From Clostridiales bacterium (lineage in GTDB: Bacteria > Bacillota > Clostridia > Oscillospirales > Acutalibacteraceae): a stretch of 64,000 nucleotides of DNA. The position numbers and the translations under genes are program-made. The stretch spans positions 62,001 through 126,000 of the forward strand of contig JAAWNT010000001.1 in the NCBI GenBank assembly GCA_022799115.1, in the 5' to 3' direction. The notes under the pieces were generated by a model. The model was not told the DNA's origin, searched no databases, and worked only from the letters and a program-made list of their open reading frames with translations. Below, piece after piece: positions 17,937 to 28,510 of the stretch (position 1 is its first letter; the number at the start of each line of letters is the position of its first letter).

Positions 17937-18824
17937 ATGACGCAGTTTGTAGTAGCCCTGTTGCAATTGATCTCTGGACAAACCCAAGAGGATAATCTTA
18001 ATAAGGGGATCTCCTTTTGTAAAAAGGCAAAGGAGATGGGCGCCGATCTCGCCTTGTTCCCTGAGATGTGGAACACTGGATATACCCTTTCTCAGGACCC
18101 CGAGTGGCTAAAACAGAACGCTATTGGTCTTCAGAGTCCTTTTTTATCCACATTTTGCCGTCTTTCCAGAGAACTGGACATGGCCATTGGGATCACCTAT
18201 CTGGAAATGTACGATCCCTCTCCTCGGAATACAATGACCGTCTTTGACCGGTTTGGAAAGCCTGTGCTCAAATACGCCAAGGTTCACACCTGTGATTTTG
18301 ATATGGAGAGAACGCTCACACCAGGCGACGATTTTTATACCGCCGTATTAGACACCAAGGGAGGACCGGTAAAAATCGGCGCTATGATTTGCTATGACCG
18401 GGAATTTCCCGAAAGCGCGAGGATTCTGATGCTCAAGGGAGCAGAGGTCCTGTTGGCGCCCAACGCCTGTCCGATGGAGCTCAATCGTTTGTCACAGCTT
18501 CGGGCAAGAGCCTTTGAAAATATGGTAGGCATTGCCACTGCGAACTACGCCTATGGTCAGCCCGACTGCAACGGGCACTCCTCGGCGTTTGACGGGATTG
18601 CTTATGGGGAAATTCGCCCCGGCGTAGTGGAGGCCAGGGACACCTTGATTGTGGAGGCGGGGGAATCGGAGGGCATCTACCTTGCCGCTTTTCCCATGGA
18701 CAGCATCCGAGGTTACCGAAAAAGGGAAGTGCACGGAAACGCCTACCGACATCCCAACCGCTACCAACTGCTGGTATCGGAGGAGGTCGAGGAGCCCTTT
18801 TTGCGGGACGACTCCAGAAGATGA
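17937..18824 (+). CDS. Carbon-nitrogen hydrolase (nitrilase superfamily)
   Basis: Amidase of the nitrilase superfamily, 295 residues, with the Glu-Lys-Cys catalytic triad visible in FPEMWNTGY, YAKVHTCDFDMERTL and AMICYDREFPESAR. Family members hydrolyse carbamoylputrescine, omega-amides or beta-ureido compounds; the substrate cannot be assigned. I chose the ATG at 17937 because AAAGGGA lies 7 bases upstream and it gives the family start (TQFVVALLQ). In-frame ATGs at 17883 and 17907 lack a good site. Confidence 0.9.
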   Translation: MTQFVVALLQLISGQTQEDNLNKGISFCKKAKEMGADLALFPEMWNTGYTLSQDPEWLKQNAIGLQSPFLSTFCRLSRELDMAIGITYLEMYDPSPRNTMTVFDRFGKPVLKYAKVHTCDFDMERTLTPGDDFYTAVLDTKGGPVKIGAMICYDREFPESARILMLKGAEVLLAPNACPMELNRLSQLRARAFENMVGIATANYAYGQPDCNGHSSAFDGIAYGEIRPGVVEARDTLIVEAGESEGIYLAAFPMDSIRGYRKREVHGNAYRHPNRYQLLVSEEVEEPFLRDDSRR

Positions 18825-18937
18825 CCGTTCTCATCCTGAAGGAGGAAAGCAATCCGGCGAATTGTCCTTTAAAAAAGTCAGTTTTAGGTCTGTGGGGAAA
18901 CTGCTTGGGGGAACAATGAATTGCGGCCAATATTAAG

Positions 18938-18983
18938 AACGCCCGCGAAATCCGTTTCGATTGGATTTCGCGGGCGTTTTTAT
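18938..18983. terminator. Bidirectional terminator between the nitrilase gene and nrdR
   Basis: Perfect 16-base-pair stem (arms 18938-18953 and 18963-18978) followed by TTTTTA on the plus strand. Convergent genes on both sides make it a likely shared terminator. Confidence 0.85.
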
Positions 18984-19085
18984 CCTATTTGGATTGTTTC
19001 CAATGTTCAATTTGCGTGCACCGCTAATTAACAAGGCTTGTTCCCGTTAAGCGCCGTGTGACTGATTTACAAGGAGCAGATGGGA

Positions 19086-19541
19086 TCAGCGGCCTTCCAG
19101 CAGCTTATTGAGCTCCTCCATAAAGGTGTTGATATCCTTAAACTGGCGGTATACCGAAGCAAAACGCACATAGGCCACCTCATCCACACCCTTGAGCAAA
19201 TCCATGGCGTATTCGCCAATTAAGTTGGAGGTAACCTCCCGATCCAGAGAATTCTGTAATTTTGTCTCAATATCATCTACAAGTTTCTCCAGTGTATCCA
19301 CCGATACCGGACGGTTGGCGCAGGCCCGCAGCAAACCGTTTAACAGCTTATTCCGGTCAAAGGCTTCTCTGGATTTATCCTTTTTGATGACCACAATGGG
19401 AACTGTTTCGATGACCTCATATGTGGTAAACCTTTTGCCGCATCCCAAGCATTCCCTGCGCCTGCGGATGCGTTCTCCTTCGTCTGTAGGACGGGAATCG
19501 ATCACCTTGCTCTCTTCAAAACTGCAATAGGGACATTTCAC
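19086..19541 (-). CDS. nrdR: Transcriptional repressor NrdR
   Basis: Zinc-ribbon and ATP-cone repressor of ribonucleotide reductase genes. Zn ligands C3, C6, C31 and C34 (CPYC and CLGC) are followed by the ATP-cone with [17 protein letters not shown] start at the second GTG (VKCPYC): AAGGGGGG is 8 bases upstream and this gives 151 residues and the standard family beginning; the earlier GTG touches the Shine-Dalgarno. Its likely target is the nrdD promoter at 51683-51748 in this window. Confidence 0.96.
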   Translation of the reverse strand: MKCPYCSFEESKVIDSRPTDEGERIRRRRECLGCGKRFTTYEVIETVPIVVIKKDKSREAFDRNKLLNGLLRACANRPVSVDTLEKLVDDIETKLQNSLDREVTSNLIGEYAMDLLKGVDEVAYVRFASVYRQFKDINTFMEELNKLLEGR

Positions 19542-19568
19542 AACGGGCACCCCCCTTCCGTTTTTTTG

Positions 19569-19598
19569 ATTATACCATAAAGCGATATTTTATTGCAA
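19569..19598 (-). promoter_or_regulatory. Promoter of nrdR
   Basis: TTGCAA (19593-19598), 18-base spacer, TATAAT (19569-19574) on the minus strand, close to the start. Confidence 0.7.
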
Positions 19599-19626
19599 AT
19601 ACTTTTCCAGGTAAAGTGAGAAAAAA

Positions 19627-20409
19627 TCATAGTTTTTCGCAAAGGAAACGGTACGCCTTGTTCAGTTCCTCCAATTCCTGGAAATTCTTCCGGTATACCT
19701 CAATCATAAAATCCCCTTGATAGCCAAAGCCGTTCAGCGTCGTTTGCAGCCGCGCAAAATCCATTTGCCCCACGCCCGGCAGCAAACAGTCCTGTTCTCT
19801 CGTGTGATCGTTGATGTGTACATGAATCAGCCGTTCTCCCATGGCTTCACACATGACAAAGGGATCAAATCCAGAGCGCACCGCCTGCTTGATGTCCAGC
19901 ACAAAGCTGGCTTCCTCTCCCAGGTAGGCGCGCATCCTGCGCACAAAGCCCGGATCCGCGCTGCGAAACGCATTAACATTCTCCTGGGCCAAGGTTATTC
20001 CATATCTCTTTCCCCGTCTGGCTAGCTGCGCAAACCGCTCAAAATATTCCGGTTCCGTAAGACCGCTTTTTTCAGGATTGCGGTCCCCATGCAGCACAAG
20101 GATTTGGGCGCCTAGGCGGTGGGCCGCCTGGAAATACCGGTCGTAAAATTTGACGCCGTCCTCAAAACGGCGCTCATAATTGGAAAACAGCAGATAGGAT
20201 TCAAACCCTGAAGTAAAAGGATGGATTGATTTTAACGTACCGCCATATTGGCTGAATTTGCGCTTTAACAGAGACAAAAAGTCCGGTTCCAGCTCCGACG
20301 GACTGTTAAAAAAAATTTCAAACAGGCGGAAGCCTTGCGCAAGCAGAAGGCTAAGCGCCTGTTCCGTATACATGGGATAAAGACACGCTGTGGAAATTCC
20401 AATGCTCAT
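19627..20409 (-). CDS. Sugar phosphate isomerase/epimerase family protein
   Basis: AP endonuclease 2/xylose isomerase-like TIM barrel of 260 residues. Seen: GISTACLYP at the start, ILVLHGDRNP, LAQENVNAF, SFVLDIKQAVRSG and LIHVHINDH, with His, Glu and Asp residues in the metal-binding positions of the family. The exact reaction is unknown. It stands alone between secF and nrdR. Confidence 0.85.
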   Translation of the reverse strand: MSIGISTACLYPMYTEQALSLLLAQGFRLFEIFFNSPSELEPDFLSLLKRKFSQYGGTLKSIHPFTSGFESYLLFSNYERRFEDGVKFYDRYFQAAHRLGAQILVLHGDRNPEKSGLTEPEYFERFAQLARRGKRYGITLAQENVNAFRSADPGFVRRMRAYLGEEASFVLDIKQAVRSGFDPFVMCEAMGERLIHVHINDHTREQDCLLPGVGQMDFARLQTTLNGFGYQGDFMIEVYRKNFQELEELNKAYRFLCEKL

Positions 20410-20479
20410 AGCCCCGCCATCCTTCTTCCTGAGTAGATGGTATTATCATACCATATTTTAACGAAGATCGCACTGCGTT

Positions 20480-20523
20480 TTTTGATAAAAGAAGCCGTCC
20501 GCGCTAAACGACGCGGACGGCTT
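20480..20523 (-). terminator. Terminator after secDF
   Basis: Perfect 12-base-pair stem (20492-20503 with 20512-20523); on the minus strand it is followed by a T-rich run. Confidence 0.85.
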
Positions 20524-20542
20524 GCTCTTAATTGTTTGAAAA

Positions 20543-21523
20543 TTAAACGTTGGCCGGGGCCTCTTGGTTGTTTTTCTTCTTGTCGCTTTTGCCCTTGCTT
20601 CCGCGCTTCTTCCACAGTACCCAAAGAGGTCCTACGATGCAGTTTGTGGTATAGCAGCCGGAAATAATACCCACCATCATCGGAAGCGCAAATGAAGTAA
20701 CCGACGGCAGGTTGAAGATCAGGGAAATCACAAACACCACCGTAATCGCGGAAAAGGTGGTAATCGAGGTGTTGATGGTACGGCTGAGGTTCTGGTTGAT
20801 ACTCTTGTTGACCAGATCGCCGATGTCTGTCTTGGGGCCGGCCATCCGGCGATTTTCGCGGATACGGTCGTAAATAACAATAGTATCGTTGAGGGAGTAG
20901 CCCAAAATCATCAGCGCTACCGCCATGAAGTTACTATCGATGGGAAGCCGGAAGACGATAAAGGTGAAATACACCATGGACACGTCGATAACCAATGCCA
21001 CCAGAGCGAACACGCCGGCAGACCATCCGCCGATTTTGCGGAAACGCAGAGCCACGTAGATCACCATCAGAACTGCGGCGATAGCCACGGCCACCAAGCA
21101 TTTCACCAGGAACTTTCCTCCCATGGTGGGATCCACTGAGTTGGATTCGCTTTGCTCAAAGTGATTGTCCGGATAGTTTTTCGCCAGCGCGGCGGTGATT
21201 TCCTTTTGCTTCTCCAGGGAAATGGATTGGTTGCCGGAGAAGGAGATGGAAATGGTGTTTTGCATCTCGTCAGAGCCCGCGATTTTCACGTTCTCATTGA
21301 CTTGGACGCTGACCTCTTCTGCGGTCATATCGTTGACCAGCTTTTGCACGGCGTGCTGATCGACTTCCCCTGTATAGGAATAGCTGATGATGGCGCCGCC
21401 CCTGAACTGGATATCCAAGCGGGTGCCGTTAATCAGGTTAAAGATGATGCCGATAAGGATCAAAGCCAGGGAAATGGAAATTGTAATTTTTCTTTTACCT
21501 ACGAAATCAAACGTGTGCTTCAT
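20543..21523 (-). CDS. secF: Protein translocase subunit SecF
   Basis: Six-helix RND-type partner of SecD that uses the proton gradient to help proteins leave the SecYEG channel. 326 residues: N-terminal helix, the periplasmic-type domain, then FMAVALMILGYSLNDTIVIYDRIREN, the SecF signature, near residue 215. The ATG at 21523 overlaps the secD stop (ATGA) and has GGAGGG upstream; eight further codons upstream are not needed. The C-terminus is a lysine-rich tail. Confidence 0.96.
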   Translation of the reverse strand: MKHTFDFVGKRKITISISLALILIGIIFNLINGTRLDIQFRGGAIISYSYTGEVDQHAVQKLVNDMTAEEVSVQVNENVKIAGSDEMQNTISISFSGNQSISLEKQKEITAALAKNYPDNHFEQSESNSVDPTMGGKFLVKCLVAVAIAAVLMVIYVALRFRKIGGWSAGVFALVALVIDVSMVYFTFIVFRLPIDSNFMAVALMILGYSLNDTIVIYDRIRENRRMAGPKTDIGDLVNKSINQNLSRTINTSITTFSAITVVFVISLIFNLPSVTSFALPMMVGIISGCYTTNCIVGPLWVLWKKRGSKGKSDKKKNNQEAPANV

Positions 21524-22932
21524 TGTCCTTTCCCTCCATACATCCATTTCTTGCGGGCGAATTTAAGGCCGGAGAAGGACCTCAGCATGATTCTGGAGGC
21601 GCCCACGCCCATCACAAAGTTGGAAACCACGCCCACCAGCAAGGTGTAACCGAAGGAGTAAATGATACCGGTGGTGGAGGGGCCAAACCAGAAGGACAGA
21701 ATATTTGAGGGGCCAAAGACACACATCAAAATCACGGCCACAATGATAACAGTGATATTACCGTCAAAGATGGCCCAGAAGCTGCTGCGGCAGCCCTTGT
21801 CGATGGCGCCATCCAGCGTTTTGCCGTTTCGGATCTCTTCCTTGATGCGCTCCGCCGTGATGATGTTGGCGTCCACGCCCATTCCGATGGATAGGATAAT
21901 ACCCGCGATACCCGGTAGGGTCATGGTAAAGCTGGATGCAAAGCTAAAGAAACCGGATACCGCCGCCAGGGAAAGCGCCATTTGGCCAATCAGCGCGATG
22001 CAGGCGATGAAGCCGGGCATACGATACATAAACAGCATAAACAGACAAATCAGAACCATAGCGATGCAGGCCGCAATCCCCATAGCGGTAAGCGCGGAAT
22101 TGCCCAGTGTTGGGTTAATGGTGCCGAAATTGCTGGTTTCCAGCTTAAAGGGCAGGGCGCCTGCATTGATCTTCTGCGCCAGCTCGGAGGCTTCCTTGGC
22201 GGTAAAGCCGCCGGTGATGCTGGCTTCGCCGTTGGTAATTACCGCGTTGACCTGGGGAGCGGAAATCATCACATCATCCATCCAGATGGAGATATACTGT
22301 CCCTTAAGGCGCTCGGTGGCTTTGGCAAACTTCTCTTTGCCGCTCTCCTCCAGTTCCAGAGAGATCAGGTATTCCATCTCTGCCGAATTCTCTTCTTTTG
22401 GCACAGCGTGGGCTTCCGCCTTTTTTACGTCGCTGCCGCTGAGCACCACATTTTCCTTGGTGACGCCCTTGGGGGTTTTGGCGACGGTCTTGCCGTCGGA
22501 TCCCACGTCGTTGCTTTCATATTCCCGTCCCTCGCGGAAGGTCAGCTCCGCCGTAGCGGAGATCTCTTCAATGGCGGTTTCGGGATCAAAATCCTTTTCG
22601 TCCACCTTCCAGGGGAACCGGACGATGATGCGGTCGTTGGTTTTGTCCGCGTATAGCTCATAATCCGTGATGTTGCTGGACACCAGACGGGTTTCAATAA
22701 TTGCTTTCGCGGAACTAATTTGATCATCGGTAGCGTCCACCCCGTCGGCCGGACGGAAGGTGGCTTCCACGCCGCCCCTGATATCAATGCCCCATCGAAT
22801 GTCGTTGATGCCCTTGACGTAGGTGATAGGAATATCACCGTTTTGACCATGTATGCCAAAGATCGAGGCGCATCCAAAACACAGGATGAGGAGGGCAACG
22901 ATGAAAAAGACCGGTTTGCGTACTCGCTTCAT
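21520..22932 (-). CDS. secD: Protein translocase subunit SecD
   Basis: SecD of the Sec export accessory complex, 470 residues. N-terminal helix, WGIDIRGGVEATF (D1 motif), a long extracytoplasmic domain containing LELEESGKEKFAKAT, then the membrane domain with LPGIAGIILSIGMGVDANII and ERIKEE. The ATG at 22932 has GGAGG 8 bases upstream. SecD and SecF are separate, coupled genes rather than a fusion. Confidence 0.96.
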   Translation of the reverse strand: MKRVRKPVFFIVALLILCFGCASIFGIHGQNGDIPITYVKGINDIRWGIDIRGGVEATFRPADGVDATDDQISSAKAIIETRLVSSNITDYELYADKTNDRIIVRFPWKVDEKDFDPETAIEEISATAELTFREGREYESNDVGSDGKTVAKTPKGVTKENVVLSGSDVKKAEAHAVPKEENSAEMEYLISLELEESGKEKFAKATERLKGQYISIWMDDVMISAPQVNAVITNGEASITGGFTAKEASELAQKINAGALPFKLETSNFGTINPTLGNSALTAMGIAACIAMVLICLFMLFMYRMPGFIACIALIGQMALSLAAVSGFFSFASSFTMTLPGIAGIILSIGMGVDANIITAERIKEEIRNGKTLDGAIDKGCRSSFWAIFDGNITVIIVAVILMCVFGPSNILSFWFGPSTTGIIYSFGYTLLVGVVSNFVMGVGASRIMLRSFSGLKFARKKWMYGGKGQ

Positions 22933-23191
22933 GCGTAAATCCTCCAATGCTTTATGGTTGTCCGCAGCCTGGAACTCCTTGTCAGCCCGCCGAATCCGAA
23001 AGTCTTACCATCCGTTTGCTCTGTCGTTTATGAGCGAGGAGCCCGCTAAACGCAAAAAACAGCCGGACTTTTGGCATAGCGGCGCAAAAAAGGAGCGTCC
23101 GATGGAACCGGGCAAGCGTGCAAATGAATCCGAAAAAACGGAAATTTCCCCTGGTATTTCAGGGAGAAACCGTTGGTTTCCTGGAATTCAC
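22933..23191. other. Leader region of secD, no gene seen
   Basis: Between the aminotransferase terminator and secD. A plus-strand frame covers the area but has no ribosome binding site and no protein-like content. It should hold the secDF promoter, which I could not place with confidence. Confidence 0.4.
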
Positions 23192-23244
23192 AAAAAAATT
23201 AACCTTGCACACTGCATAAAGGCCGCAGACGTAACAAGGTTAAT
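23192..23244 (-). terminator. Terminator after the aminotransferase
   Basis: On the minus strand ATTAACCTTG pairs with CAAGGTTAAT across a loop that holds a second CTGC/GCAG stem, and seven T follow. Confidence 0.8.
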
Positions 23245-23349
23245 TATATTGTTTTTGTTCACAAAAGTCAATGCAATATCAGAGGGAACGTCTAATTTTT
23301 TCACAAAGATCCGCTTTGTGTCGAAGATTGCTTTTGTCCAAGGCAAGAC

Positions 23350-24627
23350 TTAGCCCAGCAGCTTCTCCACTGCTGCCAGCTCCACGCACAGGCAGAACAG
23401 CTGCATCGCAGTAATCAGTTCGTCCACCGGGGGATAGGTGGGCGCCAGACGGATGTTGCTGTCTTTGGGATCTCTGCCGTAGGGATAGGTGGCGCCCGCC
23501 GGGGTGAGGGCCACGCCGGCCTGCTTGCACAGCTCCACCACCCGCTTGGCGCAGCCTTCCATCACGTCCACACTGACGAAGTAGCCGCCGTTGGGCTTGG
23601 TCCAGCTGGCTACTCCCTTGCCGGACAACCGCTGCTCCAGCATCGAAAGAACCGCCTGGAATTTGGGCTCCAGAATAGCGCGATGACGCTGCATATGCTG
23701 GAGAAATCCTTGATAGTTTTCAAAATAACGGGCATGGCGCAGCTCGTTGAGCTTGTCAAAGCCGATGGTTTGCAGGGAAAAACGCTTTTTGAACACCGCC
23801 ATGTTGGCGTCTGAAGCCGCCATGGCCGCCACGCCTGCTCCCGGGAAGGTGATCTTGGAGGTGGAGCAGAACAGGATGGGAAGATCCTCATTGCCGGTTT
23901 TCTGACATTCCTCCACGATATTAAGCAGGGAGTCCGGCTCATCGGTGAGATCGTGAACGCAGTATGCGTTATCCCACATTATCCGGAAATCCTTGGCCGC
24001 GGGCTTTAAAGCGGCGATGCGGCGCACCGTTTCATCGGAATAGGTGATGCCGGCAGGATTGGAGTACTTAGGCACGCACCACATACCTTTTACGCTTGCA
24101 TCCGACTGAACCAAGCGTTCCACCTCGTCCATATCGGGGCCGTCCTTACTCATAGGGATGGGGATCATGGTAACGCCGAAATATTCGGTAACGGCAAAGT
24201 GGCGGTCATAGCCGGGCACCGGGCATAAAAATTTAATCTCGCCCTGTTCGCTCCAGGGCTCGCAGCCGCCCACACCGTGAGTCATCATACAGGAAATCGT
24301 ATCGAACATCAGGTTTAAGCTGGAATTGCCGCCTACGAACACCTGAGAGGCGGGAACGCCCAGCATTTCGCCAAACAGCGCCTTCATCTCAGGAATTCCA
24401 TCGAACAAACCGTAATTGCGGCAGTCAAAGCCGTTCTCGGTGTTAAAATCCGCCTTGCTGTTTACCACGTCCAGCATTTCCACCGACAGATCGGTCTGGT
24501 CTGCGCCGGGCTTGCCCCTGGACATATCCAGCTTCAGGTTCCGCGCCTGGAACGCGGCATATTGCTCCCGCAGCTGCGCAAGCGCTTGTTTTAACTCTCC
24601 CTGGTTCATCGATACATACTCTGACAT
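23350..24627 (-). CDS. PLP-dependent aminotransferase, aspartate type Ic-like
   Basis: Fold-type I aminotransferase of 425 residues. The beginning NLKLDMSRGKPGADQTDLS and the middle WCVPKYSNPAGITYSDET are characteristic of the group exemplified by Mycobacterium Rv3722c, an aspartate aminotransferase. The PLP lysine is in FCSTSKITFPGAGV, and IMWDNAYCVHDL holds the Asp and Tyr that contact the cofactor ring. GAGGGGG precedes the ATG. Probably makes or uses aspartate; in operon alone, with its own promoter and terminator, directly after asnS on the same strand. Confidence 0.9.
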   Translation of the reverse strand: MSEYVSMNQGELKQALAQLREQYAAFQARNLKLDMSRGKPGADQTDLSVEMLDVVNSKADFNTENGFDCRNYGLFDGIPEMKALFGEMLGVPASQVFVGGNSSLNLMFDTISCMMTHGVGGCEPWSEQGEIKFLCPVPGYDRHFAVTEYFGVTMIPIPMSKDGPDMDEVERLVQSDASVKGMWCVPKYSNPAGITYSDETVRRIAALKPAAKDFRIMWDNAYCVHDLTDEPDSLLNIVEECQKTGNEDLPILFCSTSKITFPGAGVAAMAASDANMAVFKKRFSLQTIGFDKLNELRHARYFENYQGFLQHMQRHRAILEPKFQAVLSMLEQRLSGKGVASWTKPNGGYFVSVDVMEGCAKRVVELCKQAGVALTPAGATYPYGRDPKDSNIRLAPTYPPVDELITAMQLFCLCVELAAVEKLLG

Positions 24628-24674
24628 GATTATCCCCCTCGTAATAATTGCAAATTTACGATAAAACTACAACT

Positions 24675-24703
24675 ATTCTAATTGATCCAAACAGTAAATG
24701 CAA
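24675..24703 (-). promoter_or_regulatory. Promoter of the aminotransferase gene
   Basis: TTGCAT (24698-24703), 17-base spacer, TAGAAT (24675-24680) on the minus strand, about 45 bases before the start. Confidence 0.65.
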
Positions 24704-25041
24704 GCCATATTTTTAATTCTTGCAAAATCATGCTTTCCAGGTAAAAACCTTATCCTTTTCTGTATAACCTGTCAAGGGAAATCCCGCTTTGCTTCTTGTT
24801 CTTCCCTTACAGAGGTTTGCCGGAGAAAGAAAAGCAAATGAATCGAAAACAGGCAGTTCGCTCCCTCAAGGTTCTGTTTATTGCTTTTCTTTCGCCGGAA
24901 CCCTGTCGAAAGTCCGCAGACATGAGATGGGCGCTTTCGCTGGAAATCGGCCGTTTGCACGATATGACCGCACCTAAAGACTGCGGGAAGTTTTTGCATG
25001 ACCTGTCAACACATTATGCAATTTCTCTTTTCCTCGTTCAT
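24704..25041. other. Spacer between asnS and the aminotransferase, no gene seen
   Basis: Frames on both strands cover it but none has a ribosome binding site or recognisable content. No T-box elements were seen. Confidence 0.45.
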
Positions 25042-25081
25042 GAAAAGAGGGCACGGCGGATTATGGTAGCCCGCCGTGCCC
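25042..25081 (-). terminator. Terminator after asnS
   Basis: Perfect 11-base-pair stem GGGCACGGCGG/CCGCCGTGCCC followed on the minus strand by TCTTTTC, about 95 bases after asnS. Confidence 0.85.
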
Positions 25082-25177
25082 TTACGCCTTCTTACGAAAC
25101 GTTTTTCTTCATCTGTCTTTTCTCTTTGCGCACTGCCCAGACGCCGCCAACGCCGAAGGCCTTTTATGGACGGTTTC

Positions 25178-26572
<1,395 letters not shown>

Positions 26573-26756
26573 AGTAAAACTCTCCCTTACTGTGACGATC
26601 CTAAGGCAATATCCGCGCAAGTCTTTGTCTGCCTTGGCCGTTCTCTACTTTTGTCTATTCTATAACATTAAGATACGCCACGCAAGCCCCGCTATCCGAA
26701 ATCTGCCTGAGAAATTCCTATTTTTTTAATTATTTTCATTTTTTTTGGATTTTCTC

Positions 26757-26785
26757 TTGATTTTTTCCATGACATTGGATATAAT
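26757..26785 (+). promoter_or_regulatory. Promoter of tRNA-Ser
   Basis: TTGATT (26757-26762), 17-base spacer, TATAAT (26780-26785), about 42 bases before the tRNA. Confidence 0.75.
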
Positions 26786-26827
26786 AGTCAAGCGTCAGGG
26801 AAAAACCCACGCTACAATCAAATAGTT

Positions 26828-26919
26828 GGAGAGATGGCTGAGCTGGTCTAAGGCGCACGACTGGAAATCGTGTATGGGCTTAAACCCCATCAAGGGTTCG
26901 AATCCCTTTCTCTCCGCCA
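26828..26919 (+). tRNA. tRNA-Ser (GGA)
   Basis: Acceptor stem GGAGAGA with TCTCTCC, anticodon loop CTGGAAA with anticodon GGA at 26863-26865, a long class II variable arm, the T-loop GTTCGAATC, discriminator G and an encoded CCA end. It reads UCC and UCU codons. Confidence 0.96.
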
Positions 26920-26924
26920 GAATG

Positions 26925-26977
26925 AAAAAGTGGGACAAACTCGAGTAATATCAAGAGTTTGTCCCACTTTTTGTTTT
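26925..26977 (+). terminator. Terminator after tRNA-Ser
   Basis: Perfect 18-base-pair stem (26925-26942 with 26955-26972) with a T-rich tail. Confidence 0.85.
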
Positions 26978-27101
26978 TGCAGCATCGGACAACCGTTTGA
27001 AAAGAAAGGACAAAAGACCGCGTGAGATTTTTCAACGTTTGTGTCCAGTTTTTATGAGATACTATAAGTGCAACAATGACAGCGACAAGGAGGAACCTAA
27101 T

Positions 27102-27488
27102 ATGAATGACGAAATAAAAGGCTTAATAGCAGCGGCAGATAAGGCTATAAAAGAAGAAAGATTTGATGATTTAAAAGAATTTTATACAGATGATGCAGTA
27201 TTGATTGTAAAACCAGGATTAGAGGTTCATGGAAAAGAAGCGATTAAAGACGCATTTATAAAAATTGCTGCTTATTTTAATAATAGCGTCGTTCCGACGC
27301 AAGGAAAAATGTTAATGATTGAGGCCGGCGATACTGTATTGGTTTTGTCGCAAACAATATTAGACGCTGATAACAAAGAAAATTCTGAATATAGCATGGA
27401 TCGTAGAGCAACGTATGTATATAGAAAAATGAATGGAAAATGGTTATGCGCTATCGATAATTCTTATGGAACCGCTCTGCTTGATTAA
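27102..27488 (+). CDS. NTF2-like/SnoaL-type domain protein
   Basis: A 128-residue single-domain protein of the NTF2-like/DUF4440 type: an N-terminal helix ([16 protein letters not shown]), then [40 protein letters not shown] and a C-terminal [19 protein letters not shown] typical of the cone-shaped fold. Function unknown: such proteins may be ketosteroid-isomerase-like enzymes or binding pockets. The ATG at 27102 follows AAGGAGG by 8 bases. Its codons are clearly richer in A and T than the surrounding genes, which suggests acquisition. Confidence 0.8.
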   Translation: MNDEIKGLIAAADKAIKEERFDDLKEFYTDDAVLIVKPGLEVHGKEAIKDAFIKIAAYFNNSVVPTQGKMLMIEAGDTVLVLSQTILDADNKENSEYSMDRRATYVYRKMNGKWLCAIDNSYGTALLD

Positions 27489-27566
27489 TCATATCTCCCC
27501 CATCCTTCCAACCGTTTTTATTAAAACCATGCTAAGTTGCGGCACGATCAGGAAAGAGGAATTATT

Positions 27567-28199
27567 ATGAAACCGTTTCAACTTGCAAAAGGAAATACCG
27601 TTCCAAATCTCGAGGGAATCCATGCGTGTTATGAAGTGGTGGAACGGACGCGTCAAAACGGAGAGCCTTATTATTCGTTTGCCGCCAATGTAGGCATGGA
27701 AACACTTCCGCTGCTTTTGGAGGATTTTTGCAGGCAGCTGGACGAGCCGTGCTTTTTCCTCTGTGAATTGGGGGCCACAAAGGACCAGGAAGAGAAGCTC
27801 CGTCAGTCGGAGGACTCCCCGTATCATCGCTGCGTCTACTATAAGGACGGCTGTTCCAGGGAGGAGCTGCTTTCCATTTGGCGCAAATATGGGGAATGGT
27901 TTGTGGAGGATGGCATGAGCTGCTTTGGGTTTGCCTCCCATCGGACAGCGGATGAAATTTATGTGGGGAAATATAAAATCGTAAATCTGTTTACCAAGGA
28001 TTTGGAGCGGTATGAAGCCTTGTTGAAGCGCTATCAAATCCCCCGTGAGGAATCCATTAAGACCGTTTGGAACAACTTTACCAGAGAACAGCCCGGCGAG
28101 TGCCGTCTGGTCACCATCAATGGGAAAACCGTTTACGATATTGTGGACGAGCTTTTGGAGGACGGGCTCTATTTCGCGGAGTTTCGGGAGGAAGCGTAG
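27567..28199 (+). CDS. Cytosolic protein of unknown function
   Basis: Not recognised. 210 residues, no signal peptide or membrane segment, rich in Glu, Arg, Tyr and Cys. It has LPLLLEDFCRQLDEPCFFLC, CFGFASHRTADEIYVGKYK and a C-terminal TINGKTVYDIVDELLEDG. Such a layout is like small immunity or DUF proteins that occur in accessory regions, but I cannot name a family. AAGAGGA lies 6 bases before the ATG at 27567. It is followed by a long palindrome that may end transcription. Confidence 0.7.
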   Translation: MKPFQLAKGNTVPNLEGIHACYEVVERTRQNGEPYYSFAANVGMETLPLLLEDFCRQLDEPCFFLCELGATKDQEEKLRQSEDSPYHRCVYYKDGCSREELLSIWRKYGEWFVEDGMSCFGFASHRTADEIYVGKYKIVNLFTKDLERYEALLKRYQIPREESIKTVWNNFTREQPGECRLVTINGKTVYDIVDELLEDGLYFAEFREEA

Positions 28200-28230
28200 C
28201 GCTGCTAAGAAAGCAAACATTTTTTAAGAA

Positions 28231-28280
28231 ACACAAAGCAAAAGCAGGCTTATTAATGTAAGCCTGCTTTTGCTTTGTGT
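28231..28280. terminator. Long perfect palindrome, terminator-like
   Basis: Arms 28231-28252 and 28259-28280 are perfectly complementary over 22 base pairs with a TTAATG loop. Probably ends the gene at 27567-28199; there is no clear T tail outside the stem. Confidence 0.55.
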
Positions 28281-28510
28281 TGAGCCATAAGGTTGCCTTA
28301 GCAAATCCTTTTCGCGATTGATTGCTATCCTGTTCATTGAGGATCGGTCTATGCTGTTTCTCAAACTCCGTGATGCACTTTCGGATCAGACCTAACAGCA
28401 TTCCATTGAGCGATCGGTCATCGTATTTACATAGGTAAATCTTCACAAAAGTGCAGGCTCAATGCTTAATGGAACACGTTTTTCATAGTTACCTTCTCTT
28501 CAATCCCAAA

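Noticed and set aside
21662-22663. A 333-codon open frame on the plus strand opposite secD
   Set aside because: Antisense shadow of a clear secD gene; low-complexity Ser/Pro-rich product without motifs.
22853-23353. A 166-codon plus-strand frame upstream of secD
   Set aside because: It covers the secD start region and the aminotransferase terminator, and its product is Lys/Glu/Ser-rich without motifs.
26909-26919. Attachment site duplication of the tRNA-Ser end
   Set aside because: I looked for a repeat of the tRNA 3' end downstream to about 31 kb and found none.
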